Source: Chinchilla lanigera | Lineage: Eukaryota; Chordata; Mammalia; Rodentia; Chinchillidae | Assembly: GCF_000276665.1 (NCBI RefSeq) | Contig: NW_004955427.1 | Span: forward strand, 1,356,040 to 1,420,039 | Length of the DNA stretch: 64,000 bases | Reading direction: 5' to 3' | Part shown: in pieces, positions 23,560 to 34,590 of the stretch | Layout: each line of letters begins with the position of its first letter | How positions within the stretch are numbered: the first letter of the stretch is position 1 | Translations under genes and position numbers: made by a program | Notes under the pieces: generated by a model | Database searches by the model: none | Told to the model about the DNA's origin: nothing | What the model saw: only the letters and a program-made list of their open reading frames with translations

Positions 23560-23690
23560 GGAGTCAGGCCTGTGTTCACATCTCAGTTTTGTCACGTACC
23601 AACAGAATGGCCCGCATCAACTTAAGTCTCAAGGGTTTTTATTTCAGAATTTGTAACAATACCCTTTTTATAGGGTTATCATAAAACAAA
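23560..23690 (-). repeat. MIR SINE, reversed
   Basis: AAGTCTCAAGGGTTTTTATTTCAG, TTGTAACAATACC and AGGGTTATCATAAAA follow reversed MIR order. Confidence 0.55.
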
Positions 23691-24544
23691 ACAGTGTTTT
23701 ATAACGAGTTCTTTCCTTCCTCTCTGTTGCGTTACTTTACGAACCAGAAGTCCTCTATGAGGATATGGCGCATTTACACCATACGTGGGGCTCTTCCGCC
23801 TGACCGTACTGTGCCCTTTGACCCTGCCCCTGCTCTGGCCACCTCAGCCTCAGCCACCGCACACTACGCATTGTCCTTGAACATTAGCTGTCCGCTCGCC
23901 TGCCGTCTCCATCCTCTGCCTCACAGGTACTGCTGTAAGACATCTTTATTGTCCAACTAGACTAGGCTTCCTCATCTCCCAACTCCTGCTCACCTCTCTT
24001 CCGTGTCTGCAGCCCAACCCCGAAGTCCAACCCGAAGCAGCCAACACCTCCTCCACACTCCTGCAGTGCTTATTATCTGTGTTTCCTTTCCTGTGTGTGG
24101 ACTTGGGCCTGGCTTACTGGCCCGTCTCTCTCAGCAACAGTTTAGAACAGAGGGTGATGCTGCCCCCCAGATACTTTTGTCACAGCTGGGTGCATGTTAC
24201 ATGGCATCTGGTGAGTATGGTGTCCTGAACATCCTGCGATGCGTGTAACACCCCTTCCCTCACCAGGCAGTTACCAGCCGCAAACGCTCAGTAACCCTGA
24301 CAAACTGCTCTGGTGGGGAAAAAGTGTTTTGATGAGGCCTAAAATAATTGATAGACTCTTAAAGAAGGAAACAAGTGTTTGGGGGCATCTAGTAGTTTTG
24401 ACCCCTGCAAATGAGAAAAGAGGAAAGAGATTTAATTTCTGAAGTAAAAGAAACTTGTCCAGGCTGTTGACTTGTTTGCTTATGCCTCGACCTTATTCTC
24501 AATAGAATTTTAGATGATTAAACAAAGATGGCAGACCTGCACAT

Positions 24545-24660
24545 GATTTTAGATGTCACCAAGACCAGTACTCTTATTTCATAAAGGTTAAATGCCTTGT
24601 CCAAGGCTTCATAGCCAACTGGAGAAGACATGAACTAAAATCTTTTCTTCTGTTGTTTAA
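24545..24660 (+). repeat. MIR SINE fragment
   Basis: TTATTTCATAAAGGTTAAATG, CTTGTCCAAGGCTTCATAGC and ATGAACTAAAATCTTTTC follow the MIR core. Confidence 0.6.
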
Positions 24661-25930
24661 GCCTTGTTAGTTTACAGTGGTCTCCTTTATCTCTAGTTGA
24701 TCGACAGAAGTGTGGTTTCCTGCTTAAGTGCTGTCTGGTACTCTTTAGTTCTTGTCTCATTTCCTTGCTCAGGTTATCAAGGGCAGTGCAACTTCAGTCT
24801 CCACAGTACTTGCCCCAACATTACACCGGTAAGAGGCACACGGGGATGTCAGGAACAGTGGATCTGTCAGTTGTACCCATGTGTTGCTTTGAAGAAAAGG
24901 TACCTTACGCTGAGGCACTGTGAATGTCACTGAGATGCAGGAGCGGCACCCATTGGCCCATTCTAACCTATCCAGAGAGTGAGAAAGGCTTTGTTGGTCT
25001 GTAACCTCTATTTACATATTGTTAGTTGTTCAAACATGAGTAGCTGTTTAAAAGCAAAACAGAGGCAAGAAAAAAATCACAGTCTAAGACCATTCGGCTT
25101 TGAGGAGAAAAAAAATTAAAATAAGGAAATTAGCTTCAGGCATCCAAAAACCTGCTTCAAGTAACCAGATAAATTTTATTTCTCATGATCAATCATTTTG
25201 ACAGAAAAAATTTTAAATGAGGCCGCAAGTAAAGAGGATTTCCCTGGGATGGCTGGCTGCAATGCCAAAGGTTAGTCTGGAGTGTGTTTTTTAATAGAAG
25301 CATTCTAAGTGTAAAACCTGCTGTCCTGATGGAATATTGACCGATTTGTAAGTGCTGCCATGTGCACAATGTTAATCCATTATCAGATTGTAAAGTACTT
25401 AGAGTTGTTGGCTAGTTAACTAGCTGGACTCCTACAGGTTCTTTAACCTAGGTGTTTCCTTTCTGAGATTCCTACTGTGAGGTGTTTCACTGCACCTTTT
25501 TTTCAAAAGCCCTTCTTAATTTGAACAGTAGAAAGGGCCCATCAGTTTGAAAGGGGTTGAAGTTTAATTTCAGTGGAAATAAATTTAAATTGATTTAAGG
25601 TTTGGGAACTTCAGTAAGACACTTACCTTTTTTGCATTTACTTTACTGTGTCCTAAGGTGAATGGAATGTTTTGTTTGGGTTCTTCCAGCTGCTTTATTA
25701 ACTGTGTGCTCTGGACCATTTTCCAGAGGCACTACAGGGTTTAAGTTCGTAATGTGGGAGAAGCAGAGCTGTAGATGTCAGGCAGCCTGCTACAGTTCGG
25801 GTAAGGATTCCAGCATCTGTGCTTTGCTACAGTTATCAAACTGTGAACCTTCCCACCCAATAAAAAAGGTTTTATTGAGATGTGCTTTGATGGAAAAGAA
25901 AACCTGAGGAATAAGCCTTCTATTTGCCAT
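24661..25930. other. No gene recognised
   Basis: Single-copy intronic DNA leading up to the CTCF-type motif at 25936. No supported gene. Confidence 0.3.
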
Positions 25931-25935
25931 TCCAG

Positions 25936-25949
25936 CCACTAGAGGGCAG
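25936..25949 (+). promoter_or_regulatory. CTCF-type motif CCACTAGAGGGCAG
   Basis: All 14 bases fit the core CTCF consensus CCASYAGRKGGCRS on the plus strand. It lies in non-repeat sequence between the CMSS1 promoter and the FILIP1L exon. It may be a loop anchor separating the two promoters; occupancy cannot be judged from sequence. Confidence 0.6.
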
Positions 25950-26029
25950 AATCGTCACACTTCCTGGGACAGAGGTAATTAATTCTAAAAGTGGGATGAT
26001 GGAAAGAACACGTTGGCTATTGTTTATGA

Positions 26030-26175
26030 ACACAGGAATTTTTAAGCAATGTACTTAGAACTTAAGGATGCAAACTGATTAGCAGAGGAGTTTGTTAAAA
26101 TGCAGTTTTGTTTCTCTTACCCTGTAGAGATTCTGATTTGAGAGCTCTGGGTGGAACTTAATGTTACATCAGGGG
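26030..26175. repeat. MER5A-like hAT fragment
   Basis: GAGTTTGTTAAAATGCAG, GAGATTCTGATTTGAGAG and CTCTGGGTGGAACTTAATG follow MER5A order. Confidence 0.5.
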
Positions 26176-26423
26176 ATTCTCATACAGAGATACTGCATTT
26201 TGCCTTGTGAACACTGATCTGTGTCTGGTACATGCATTTGTGCCTGATTTACTTTTTTCTTGTGATTGCAATGAAAGTGATTATTTTGGAGAAAAAACAA
26301 AGGCAGAAACATGGTACTGTATAGGGAAGCTAGAGCAATGGTTAATTTATAAAGTCTTTCCTTCATTTGTAGAACTTGTTTTAAAGGAGACACACTTTGA
26401 AAGTATTCAGTATCAAGCTACAA

Positions 26424-26622
26424 GATGGGCACAGTGGTGCACAACTGTAATCCCAGCTGGGGATTACAGGAGGATTGCTGGGGCAGGAGGATTGCAAGTT
26501 CAGGCCAGCTTTGGCAACTTACCGAGACATTGTCTCAAAATAAAAATAATAAAGGAGAGGCCTAGATATATCTCCGTGGTAGAATACCCTTGAGTTCAGT
26601 TACCAGCACTCTTAAGAAAAAA
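26424..26622 (+). repeat. B1-dID dimeric SINE
   Basis: B1 part (GATGGGCACAGTGGTGCAC, GAGACATTGTCTC) plus an ID part (TCCGTGGTAGAATACCC, GTTCAGTTACCAGCAC). The B1 part shows an internal duplication of CCCAGCTGGGGATTACAGG-type sequence. Confidence 0.85.
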
Positions 26623-26853
26623 ATAAAAGCAACAAAAACCGTATTATTGGAGTGATATTTCAATCAATGAACACCATAGAATCCCTATATTATAAGTGGC
26701 TAATAATGTTTAATAAAATACCTCTTCTCACAAGGATCCTAATTTTATTTCTGGGGTGTCACAAAGACCTCATTCCTGATGTCTTAGCGTTGCAAGATAT
26801 AGTTGCAGAGATCTGAGTAGAATTTACATAACACCGTCATCATCTTTAACAAG

Positions 26854-27121
26854 TATAGGTTGAGCATTCCTAATCTGAAAGTCTGAAATCCAAAATGCTC
26901 CAAAATCTAGAAGTTTTTGAGCACTTTAGTTCTATACCAGAAAACTTTGTTTCATGTACAAAATTGTATTAAAATATTGTAAAAGAAATGTATGAAATTA
27001 TCTGAAGTCTGTATATTGTGTGTAGCCCTGGGTTCCATTCCCCTCAATATCTACCTGTGTTCCAAAATGTGAAACAATTCTGGCCCCAAGCATTTCAGAT
27101 AAGAGATATTTAACCAGTATA
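26854..27121. mobile_element. Tigger (pogo/Tc1-mariner) non-autonomous copy
   Basis: It begins TATAGGTTGAGCATTCCTAA and ends CAAGCATTTCAGATAAGAGA...CCAGTATA, which are inverted repeats of the Tigger/MER2 group with TA target sites. No transposase remains. Confidence 0.75.
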
Positions 27122-27342
27122 GAGAACTTTTTTATATGTAAAGATCCATGGGTGGTAATGCCTAGTCTCTTTCTAAAGAAGTGTGGTTGATTGATTGACT
27201 GATTTGCCAGTACCCCTAAAGAGGCATCCTAGCAGTGGCATCCTCTTGTGGAAAGTTTTGCTATTGATTTTAAGTGGGAAAAAAGAATGTGGTGAAATAC
27301 TCAAATCTGTGATATACAGCTGCAGCTCAAGAGTGAGTGAGA

Positions 27343-27506
27343 GCCGGGCTTGGTGGCACACGCCTGTAGTCTCAGCACTTGGAAGCTGAGGCAGGAGGAT
27401 CACTGCGAGTTTGAGACCAGCCTGGGCTACAAAGTGAGCTGAAGGCCAGCCTGAACTGCATAGCGAGACCCTGTCTCAAAAAGCCAAAAAAAATAAATAA
27501 ATAAAA
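27343..27506 (+). repeat. B1 SINE
   Basis: GCCGGGCTTGGTGGCACACG, duplicated CAGCCTGGGCTACAAAGTGAG / CAGCCTGAACTGCATAGCG, CCCTGTCTC and an A/AAAT tail. Confidence 0.95.
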
Positions 27507-29163
27507 TGAGTGACATAATGGGACTGTGAAGCTGGGACTCTGACCAGTGAAATAAAGGTAGAATTTTTCCACATACAGGTAAAATCAGTTGGTCTTCAGT
27601 GAGCCTCTCAAAGAACAGAAGCCTGTGCTCTCACATAGGCTCTCCAGTGTCACTTCGTTTGTCTGCCCTGGCTTTTGGGGTAAGAGTAGCTATGATCATA
27701 TGGCAGTGAAAAGCACTTCTGCAGTCTCTCAGTTCTTTCTTCCTTGCTTGTGTTCTCTCTTGAGCATGTGCACTGTCTTTCACACAAAGAGGGAGATAAA
27801 CTGTTTTTAAAATTAAAGGCCAAAAGTTGTGTCATTTTATATGTAATTTTATAGAAAAGGGAAGGTGCTTTCTGCAGGAATTGTAGTGTCTACGTCATTT
27901 GTAGTTAATGGCACTTTTAATTAAATGCATGTTACTAGTCTGACGGTCTTCTAACGTTCATTTTAATACTTACATTAACTCTTGCACTGAAGGACTCCGC
28001 CTAAGACAGGCGCCTCTAAAAGAGGTAATCCTTGAAAGTCCAGTTAATTTGCAGTCAGGTTAACTATATTAGGAAGTGTATTGATATCTAAAATCTGGAA
28101 GAGACGATAAAATGAGTATTTGTGCATTATAATCGTGATGTATAGGACTTGTGTTAACTTTATTGTGCAGAATGCTATGGCTTATAAGAGAAATTAAATC
28201 TTTACAAAATATATTGTTGACTTATATTAGAAATTTAATTCTTAGAAAATGGATGGGTTGACAGAGCTCCCAAACGCTATTGCTTAAAGGTGTGTCAAGT
28301 GTATTTTCCCCCATCCCCATATCCAGCACTTGTGGATCCAGGAAGAACTTTGGGTGGTGGAACTCCCTTGGCTGGGTCTCTGTGTCCCTTTCTTTTTTTG
28401 CCAGTGCCATGCAAACATTTTGTACCGTTGGGCGACAGATTTGGGAAGACTGTTCTTGAATTCATTTTAATTCTTCTTTCTAACTTTATGATTAGTTGAT
28501 TGATGACTTCCCAAACATCACATGTACCCTGTCATTTTTATTAACTATAAAAAGATCTCATGCAGCATTTTCATTTTCTATTTAAAAGAGCTAAAATGAA
28601 CTATGTAGTTTCTTCTAGCAGTCTAGTCCAAGTTGTCTTAAAAATAAAAATAGTTTGAAAAACATTTAGACCTTCATGTATTTTGTAATACAGTTGGGTC
28701 ACTGCCGATGCCCAAGATAAATGTGTTTAAACAGAAGCTTTCTCATTCATCATCAGTCTCAGCTTTCATCCACATTTATTTAGTGATGATGCAAGCCCGC
28801 AGCATTGGTGTTGCAGTTCATCACCATGGAAGTGTTTCTGTCAACAAATCCTTGCCTCACTATCATGAAATTGATTTTACAGGGAAAAGGAAGATAATTG
28901 TGAAAGATTCCTTTTACTCTTGAAGGAACTTTACAGTTTGCCTGGATGTCTAAATGAATTGTATTTAAAATCAGTAACTGGCAATACTGTACACTGACTC
29001 AAAAGTAACAGTTAAAAGCTTACAAGAAGGAATATGGGGGTTTGTCTGAAATTAATGTTATGGAATGTGACTTGGAAAACAGGTTTTTAATTTAAAATGT
29101 TTTTATGAAAACTGTTGTTGGCTGCTCAGCAGTATGGGTTATGGTTTGGGAGTCCCATAAATA
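27507..29163. other. No gene recognised
   Basis: Single-copy intronic sequence, largely AT-rich. No coding signal or repeat I can name. Confidence 0.3.
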
Positions 29164-29179
29164 AGTTACCAAGATTTCT

Positions 29180-29286
29180 TTTTTTTTTTTTTTTTTTTTT
29201 GGTTTTTCTCCGGTACCGGGAACCGAACTCACGACCTTGCGCTTGCCAGGCAGGCGCTTTTGCCGCTGAGCTAAATCCCCAGCCCC
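29180..29286 (-). repeat. Young ID SINE, reversed, perfect 16-bp target-site duplication
   Basis: A T run of about 20, then GGTTTTTCTCCGGTACCGGG, GCTTGCCAGGCAGGCGC and GCTAAATCCCCAGCCCC. AGTTACCAAGATTTCT is repeated exactly at 29164-29179 and 29287-29302. It lies about 1.1 kb 3' of the FILIP1L stop. Confidence 0.97.
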
Positions 29287-29302
29287 AGTTACCAAGATTT
29301 CT

Positions 29303-30439
29303 AGGATGCTTTGACTGAGTCTTTCTTTCCTGTCTTGTAACTAGCATAACAATAATCACAGAAGAAATTCAGTGTATGTTAGTCCCCTCTGTTGACATAT
29401 TGTATGACTTTTTTAAAAAAAAGCCTTTCCTATACCTTATGTGCATAATTATCTTTGGTTTTTATTTGCTTGTTGAGAGGTTAAAACACATACACAATTA
29501 AATTATAAACTTGTGATTGCAATCTACTCTAAAATGTTAAGGTAAAATAACACTTGTATTAAAATAATCTAAACTGTTTTTGGGAACCAGATAGGAAAAA
29601 GGAACAAGAACGACACTTGATTTGAAGCGAATTGTTTTAAGCTTGTCAGAGTGGTGATTCCCTATCAGGATGTAATACATGTTTTACACGAATTTCAATC
29701 CATGTTAGAAATGCAGTCACCTCTAAGATACTTTGCTTCCTATCACATTTGAAAGCTTTTTCTTTCACCATAGGGGTATATGGGCCCATGAAAGGCAAAT
29801 TATGTAATATTTTATCTATTAGCAGTGGAAGTTTATGAATTTTCTTAATATACCACTGTGCTGGGCACCAGGGATGCTGAGATACGTTCCAAGAATGACT
29901 TTAACTTACCCTGAGAGATTTTAATGTGACTTTACTTTGAAGTCACAGAGATGTAACCCCTACTCAGCTGTTTTCTCCTACTCCAATGTGTAACCAGAAG
30001 TTAACTATAAAGAAGGAGTTCCTGCTCATTTTTTAAAGAAGAATCAATAGAAATAAATAGGGGATAAAATTATATTGGACATGCAAACATATGACACAAA
30101 ATGACCAAAAATAATTTGGCAAGTGATGGTAAAAATAACAAATTATTTACTGCTTTATAATGTTCATGTTTTTCACTAAGACAAGTAATAGTCAAAGTGA
30201 GTTAAGGGAAATGAAATACATGAAAATGTATCTGTAGAAGTACAGACTAAATATTTATTTCCATACAGGTATGTGAATGAAGAGATACACAGTAAGTGCA
30301 CACTGGGCGTGACTCCGCAGGCCGCCTGAGTTAGGTACTCCTGAATAGTGCGTGCACACACCTTCCCAGAGCACAAGTGAGTCGGTCTTCGAGGGGTGTG
30401 GAGGGGCAACTAGAAAGGGACTGAGGAGGGTGCGGGTGG
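29303..30439 (-). other. FILIP1L: FILIP1L 3' UTR and 3' flank
   Basis: Sequence immediately downstream of the FILIP1L stop on the minus strand has no named repeat. It carries AATAAA motifs (30254-30259 and near 29461). Its end as a UTR is not determinable here. Confidence 0.4.
30254..30259 (-). terminator. FILIP1L: Candidate FILIP1L polyadenylation signal (AATAAA)
   Basis: TTTATT on the plus strand gives AATAAA on the minus strand about 180 bases after the stop codon. Other minus-strand AATAAA motifs lie further downstream, for example near 29461, so the true 3' end is uncertain. The 3' UTR of the form ending in this exon should occupy some part of 29.4-30.4 kb. Confidence 0.3.
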
Positions 30440-33224
30440 TCAGTTATATATGTTACTTACTGTCATGTGTGACTGTCGAGGAAGAGTTGTGCCTGTTGGG
30501 GTGATAGTAATACTGCTGGTGACTTTATTGGTTGTTTTGCTTAGTGCCCCATTAGTTATGCCTTGAGTTCGGTTATCCTGCAGCTGTGCCGACGGACTGG
30601 CAGGTCTCCCGGGGCTGGTCACAGCTTGCATGTAAGGACTTCCTAAGTGAATGTGGATTTTATTATCCTCAGTAGTTATCACACTTGAACTATTACTGTT
30701 TGAACGTTGAAACTGCCAGGACTGTCGGTCTGGGGAGACTCTGAAAATTGCGTGCTTGGCACTGATTTCTATGGGCTCTGGGGAGCGTCCCTGCTCAGGG
30801 GAGCTAGCTGAACCACTCACAGCCAAAACCTGAATAGGTGACATTGTCCTTTCTGGAGTCACAGAATCACAAGACTCTGGGGTCTGTGCTCTGGCAAAGG
30901 TTGCCACGGTAATTGGGGGCACGCCTTGCTCTAAATTCATGAGGCCTTCGGTGGAAGTTTTGGACTTCACTGGTGTTATGGAGGCATTTTGGAGAATGGT
31001 TATCCTTTGCTTTGGGGTGCCACAGTTTGGGATCACTGCAGTGCTTGTATAACAGTGTGGGCTCTCTGGGGTTGGACTTGTGATTTCAAGAGTAGCCGTG
31101 TTTTGGACATGGTCCGGAGTAACCTTTATATGAAGCGGCTGCCCAGGTGTATGGCTTAGGACTAGATCTCCAGGTTGTACACAGTTGCCATTGGGTTTAG
31201 TTTGTATTTTTCCATTCTGAGGAGGGCCCTCCTTAGATTTCATCCAAGGAATCCATAGCTTCCTGTTCACAGGAAGGGGCGTGGATGGGCTGCATCTGAA
31301 GGACAGTACAGATTCCTCCTCGTTAGGGTCCTCGTCCAGGTCCTCACTCTGCTCATATAACTGGCCATTGATGACTGCTCGCTCCAGAGGAATGAGGCTC
31401 TTGTAGTCTGGCGGTTCATTGTCTGCTGCTTCTGTCTGAACTTCTTTAGAAAACACCTGAGGGTCAGAGACTCTTCTTCCGTTGAGACTGGGCCGGAGGC
31501 TCTTACTAAAATGCGGGTACCGCTCTAACTCTTTAGTGAGGTTTTCAATCTCCCGGCCTAAATCTCTGTTCCTGTTTTCTTGTTGACTGAGTTTCTTTTG
31601 CAGAACTGAATGATCTCCTTGGAGGTGGCATATCAGGCGCTCTGTTGCCGTGTACTCATGGAGTTTCTCTTTTAATGCGTCTACTTCTCTTGAGAGGTGC
31701 CCTGACCTAGCCTCCTCTTCTTGAAGCCTTTTGAAGAGCCATTGTTCGTGGCTGGACTCTGTCTTTTCTGCTAACTTGTGCTTCGCAAGTTCCATTCTAA
31801 CGTGTTCCAGCTCTTCAGATAAAAACTGGGCCTTTTCTCGTTCCTCAGCATACCTTCGCTCCAGTGTCTCGTACTCATCCTCTGTCTTCATGAGGTCATC
31901 CTCAATAGCTTTCATGTCCTTTACTTTCAGCTTCAGTCTTTCCACCTCCTGAGAGAGCTCTTTGATCTTATTGTTCTCCTGGTGTAGTGCTGTTGTGGAT
32001 TTACCAGAGTCTTGATTTAATTTATTTTTAAGAAAATCTTTCTCAATTGGTTCCAGTGATTGAAGCCTATTTTTCAACATACTGACTTTTGACAGGAGAT
32101 CATTTCCTTTCTCCTCTTCTGCTTTCAGTTTATTTTTAAGATCATCTCTCTCCTTGGTTATACTGTACATCTTTTCTTCCACATCAGTTTTGGATTTGAG
32201 TGCCCTTTTAGTTTCTTCAATTAACTTCTCAGTCACGGTTGTTACTTTAGTTTGCTCCACCTGAAGCTGAGAAGCAGCAGCTTGTAACTTATCTTCAGTT
32301 TGCTTTAATTTTTCGCTCATTGTTTTCCGTTCATCTACAAGCATTACCGTTAATGTTTTCAATTTAGTTAAATCCTCCTTTAGGGTGAATTCTGTCTTTT
32401 CTAGCCTAGTTTCAATGGCTTCTAACTCTCTAATCCTCACTTTTAGACTCTCCAGTTCTTGAGACAACTGTTTGGTAGTCATTTTTTCTTTTTCTAAATT
32501 GCACTGCAAAGAGTAACATTCTTGTTTGCTTTTGTTGAAAGCATCTTCTAATTTTTCCAGCGCCGTAATCCTTTTATTGAGCTTTTCAACCTCTAGTTTA
32601 AAGTCTTTGCTCTGTGTACTTTCCTTTTCAAGCCTCTTACTGAGATCTCTACACTGTTCCTCCATTTTTATGAGCTCTTCATCTTTCCCTTCCATATCCA
32701 GCACTCGCTTCCTGAGCTCCTCCACCTCAGCCAGGATACCAGTGTTTCCATATTCTCCTTTGTTGATTTTTTCTTTTATATCTTGAAGCTCCTCTTCTGC
32801 CTTTCTTAGTGATCTGTTTGTTTCTTCTAACTCATCGATTTGCCGGCTGAGCGCCGCTAGTTTTTGTCGGAGCTGGCGATTTTGACTGTCCTCGTTGGTG
32901 AGTTTTGCCATGATTTCGTCTTGGTTCTGATGAAACTTTGTGGTCTGTGTTTGAAGTTCTTTCTCTAGTCTGGTTGCCTTCTGCTCTTCTTCCTGAATTC
33001 TGGCTTCAGCAAGAGCTAATTTAGCATGTGTTTCTTTTGCACTTGTGGTCAGGTCTTGAATTTTCTGTCTTTGAAGGGCTAGCTGTGCTGTCAGCCTTTG
33101 TTGTTCATCTACCACCATCAAAGCAAAAGACTTCAGCTTGGTCAGCTCCTCTTTCAGGGCTGTGACCCTCTTTTCTTGCTCCTTCTCCTGGGACTCAGTT
33201 TGTTGATCAGTCAGCTTCTTTAAT
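30440..33224 (-). CDS. FILIP1L: FILIP1L large coding exon (C-terminal about 926 residues; complete short isoform from ATG at 33118)
   Basis: This is the main coding exon of filamin A interacting protein 1-like (also DOC1), a cytoplasmic and cytoskeletal coiled-coil protein known to restrain cell migration and Wnt/beta-catenin signalling. The frame is open for over 2.7 kb. Counting from the ATG at 33118, residues 1 to about 530 are nearly continuous heptad-type coiled coil rich in K, E, L and Q. A Ser/Pro-rich tail follows, with [10 protein letters not shown] near 540, an acidic patch [10 protein letters not shown] near 600, PWMKSKEG, repeated SP/TPE motifs and [11 protein letters not shown] near 820. 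It ends in TVSNIYN and TGA at 30442-30440. The exon opens at 33224 after a TTTTTCAG acceptor; its first base completes a split codon, then [18 protein letters not shown] continues the coiled coil, as expected for the full-length isoform. An open frame can be extended to a TTG at 33121, but no ATG precedes 33118 in the exon. The short isoform therefore has 892 residues against 893 remembered for human. The family match comes from recognition, not a search. Confidence 0.97.
30455..30460 (-). promoter_or_regulatory. FILIP1L: Candidate 5' splice donor GTAAGT just before the FILIP1L stop
   Basis: The minus strand reads ATGACA then GTAAGTAAC, seven codons before the stop. GTAAGT is the optimal U1-complementary donor core and lies in phase 0 after the ACA codon. 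Use of it would replace the last residues (VSNIYN) with a tail from a downstream exon. Human FILIP1L is known to have isoforms of 893 and 895 residues, which such an event could explain. I could not locate the downstream exon. Confidence 0.5.
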
Positions 33225-33240
33225 CTGAAAAATACAAGAG
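33225..33240 (-). promoter_or_regulatory. FILIP1L: 3' splice site of the FILIP1L large exon
   Basis: On the minus strand the sequence reads CTTGTATTTTTCAG followed by ATTAAAGAAG. It is a short pyrimidine stretch ending in CAG, exactly where the coiled-coil reading frame begins. Both full-length and internally initiated FILIP1L transcripts should use it. The phase (one base completing a codon) fits an upstream coding exon outside this window. Confidence 0.85.
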
Positions 33241-33504
33241 GACATTCTGTTTTGAGACTGATGCTTTAGTAACTCATTAGCTATAATAAACATTTCCACA
33301 ATTTAGAAAGATTGTATTAGTTCAGAATATGCAAAGAAGTTCCTAAATTGATCTGGATAGATGCCTTGCTTTTTTGACTATCACTGATTAGTAACAGTAG
33401 TACAGTTCACAAGGAATTTTAGTAGAAGAGGAAAAGTAAGAATGTTTGTTTTCAATTGCTTGTGCAATGTAATCCGTGGGCATTCTGGCCTGAAGGCTGT
33501 GAGA

Positions 33505-33720
33505 ACAGGTGGAAGCTTGAGATTCAGCTAGACCTGGTTTAAAGACTTGAAGACTGGACCTACTTTTACCAGCTAACTAACCCGGGCAGTGGCTTAATAT
33601 TTCTGAGCCTCAGTTTCCTCATGTGCAAAGTGGGAATAATAATCATATTTACCTCTGGGTCTTTTTGTAAAGGTGAAATGAGGTGATTCATCTAAAATAA
33701 TGACAGTTCTGGTATACAAG
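33505..33720 (-). repeat. MIR SINE, reversed
   Basis: TCTGAGCCTCAGTTTCCTCA, GTGGGAATAATAATCATA and GGTGAAATGAGGTGATTC follow reversed MIR order closely. Confidence 0.85.
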
Positions 33721-34458
33721 AAAACATTTGATGCGTTACTCCTGTTCTTTTTAAAATATGGTTATTATATTTATTAAATTGCTTGCTTGAACCATTCAGA
33801 TACTTGGTATATGAATATTTGGTGTTCAACTCCCTGATTTTTAGTTGAGATAAAATTTTATTCACATTGGGAGTTACACACTTCACTGATACCCCCACCC
33901 CCATCCTGGTGAAAACTTGTTTTATACTAGCATGGCATTATCCTGGAAACCACTTAAATATATCTTTATCCAGCTTCTGAATGACATTTCAATGAACAGA
34001 GTTAAGAGGCATCTGGACCAGGTTTGGAATTTTTATAATATGAGAAGAGCAAGGAGTTTGGTAGGAAGAAGCTTACTGATGAGAATCCAATGCTAGAAAT
34101 GGCAGAGGAGACGCTGTTATCAGGAACGTAGTGATTCCTTCATAAATGATGATTCTATTATAACAAGCTACTTTTTCCTTTTGTATTTTAAATTTGTCTG
34201 AGTAACAGGAGGGCATTTTAAGTGCAGAATAAACTCTTCCACACACTTTGTTACCTCACTAGTAAGACTAGTTTTAAACTTGCGGCACTCTTAATTACAC
34301 TGAGAATGGGCTGATTATAGAGGATGTAATTACAGCTCTGCAGTTTTGTTATACAAAACTAAAATAGAATAGAATCCCTGAAGAATTTAACGAAAAGACT
34401 TGTCATGAATAAAAATATCAATAGTTGGTTTCTGATCAAGCCTAAAGAGTTCATAACA
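33721..34458. other. No gene recognised
   Basis: AT-rich single-copy intron. The segment at 34290-34380 with ATTACAGCTCTGCAG might be a conserved element but cannot be tested here. Confidence 0.25.
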
Positions 34459-34474
34459 TGTTACTATCTTTTCT

Positions 34475-34574
34475 TTTCTTTTCTTTTTTTGGTTTTTCTC
34501 CGGTTCCGGGAACCAAACTCACGACCTTGCGCTTGCCAGGCAGACGCTTTGCCAGTGAGCTAAATCCCCAGCCC
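34475..34574 (-). repeat. Young ID SINE, reversed, perfect 16-bp target-site duplication
   Basis: TTCTCCGGTTCCGGGAACC, GCTTGCCAGGCAGACGC and CTAAATCCCCAGCC. TGTTACTATCTTTTCT flanks it at 34459-34474 and 34575-34590. Confidence 0.97.
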
Positions 34575-34590
34575 TGTTACTATCTTTTCT

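Noticed and set aside
31731..32786. Plus-strand frames rich in serine and leucine inside the FILIP1L exon
   Set aside because: They are antisense shadows of the coiled-coil coding sequence.
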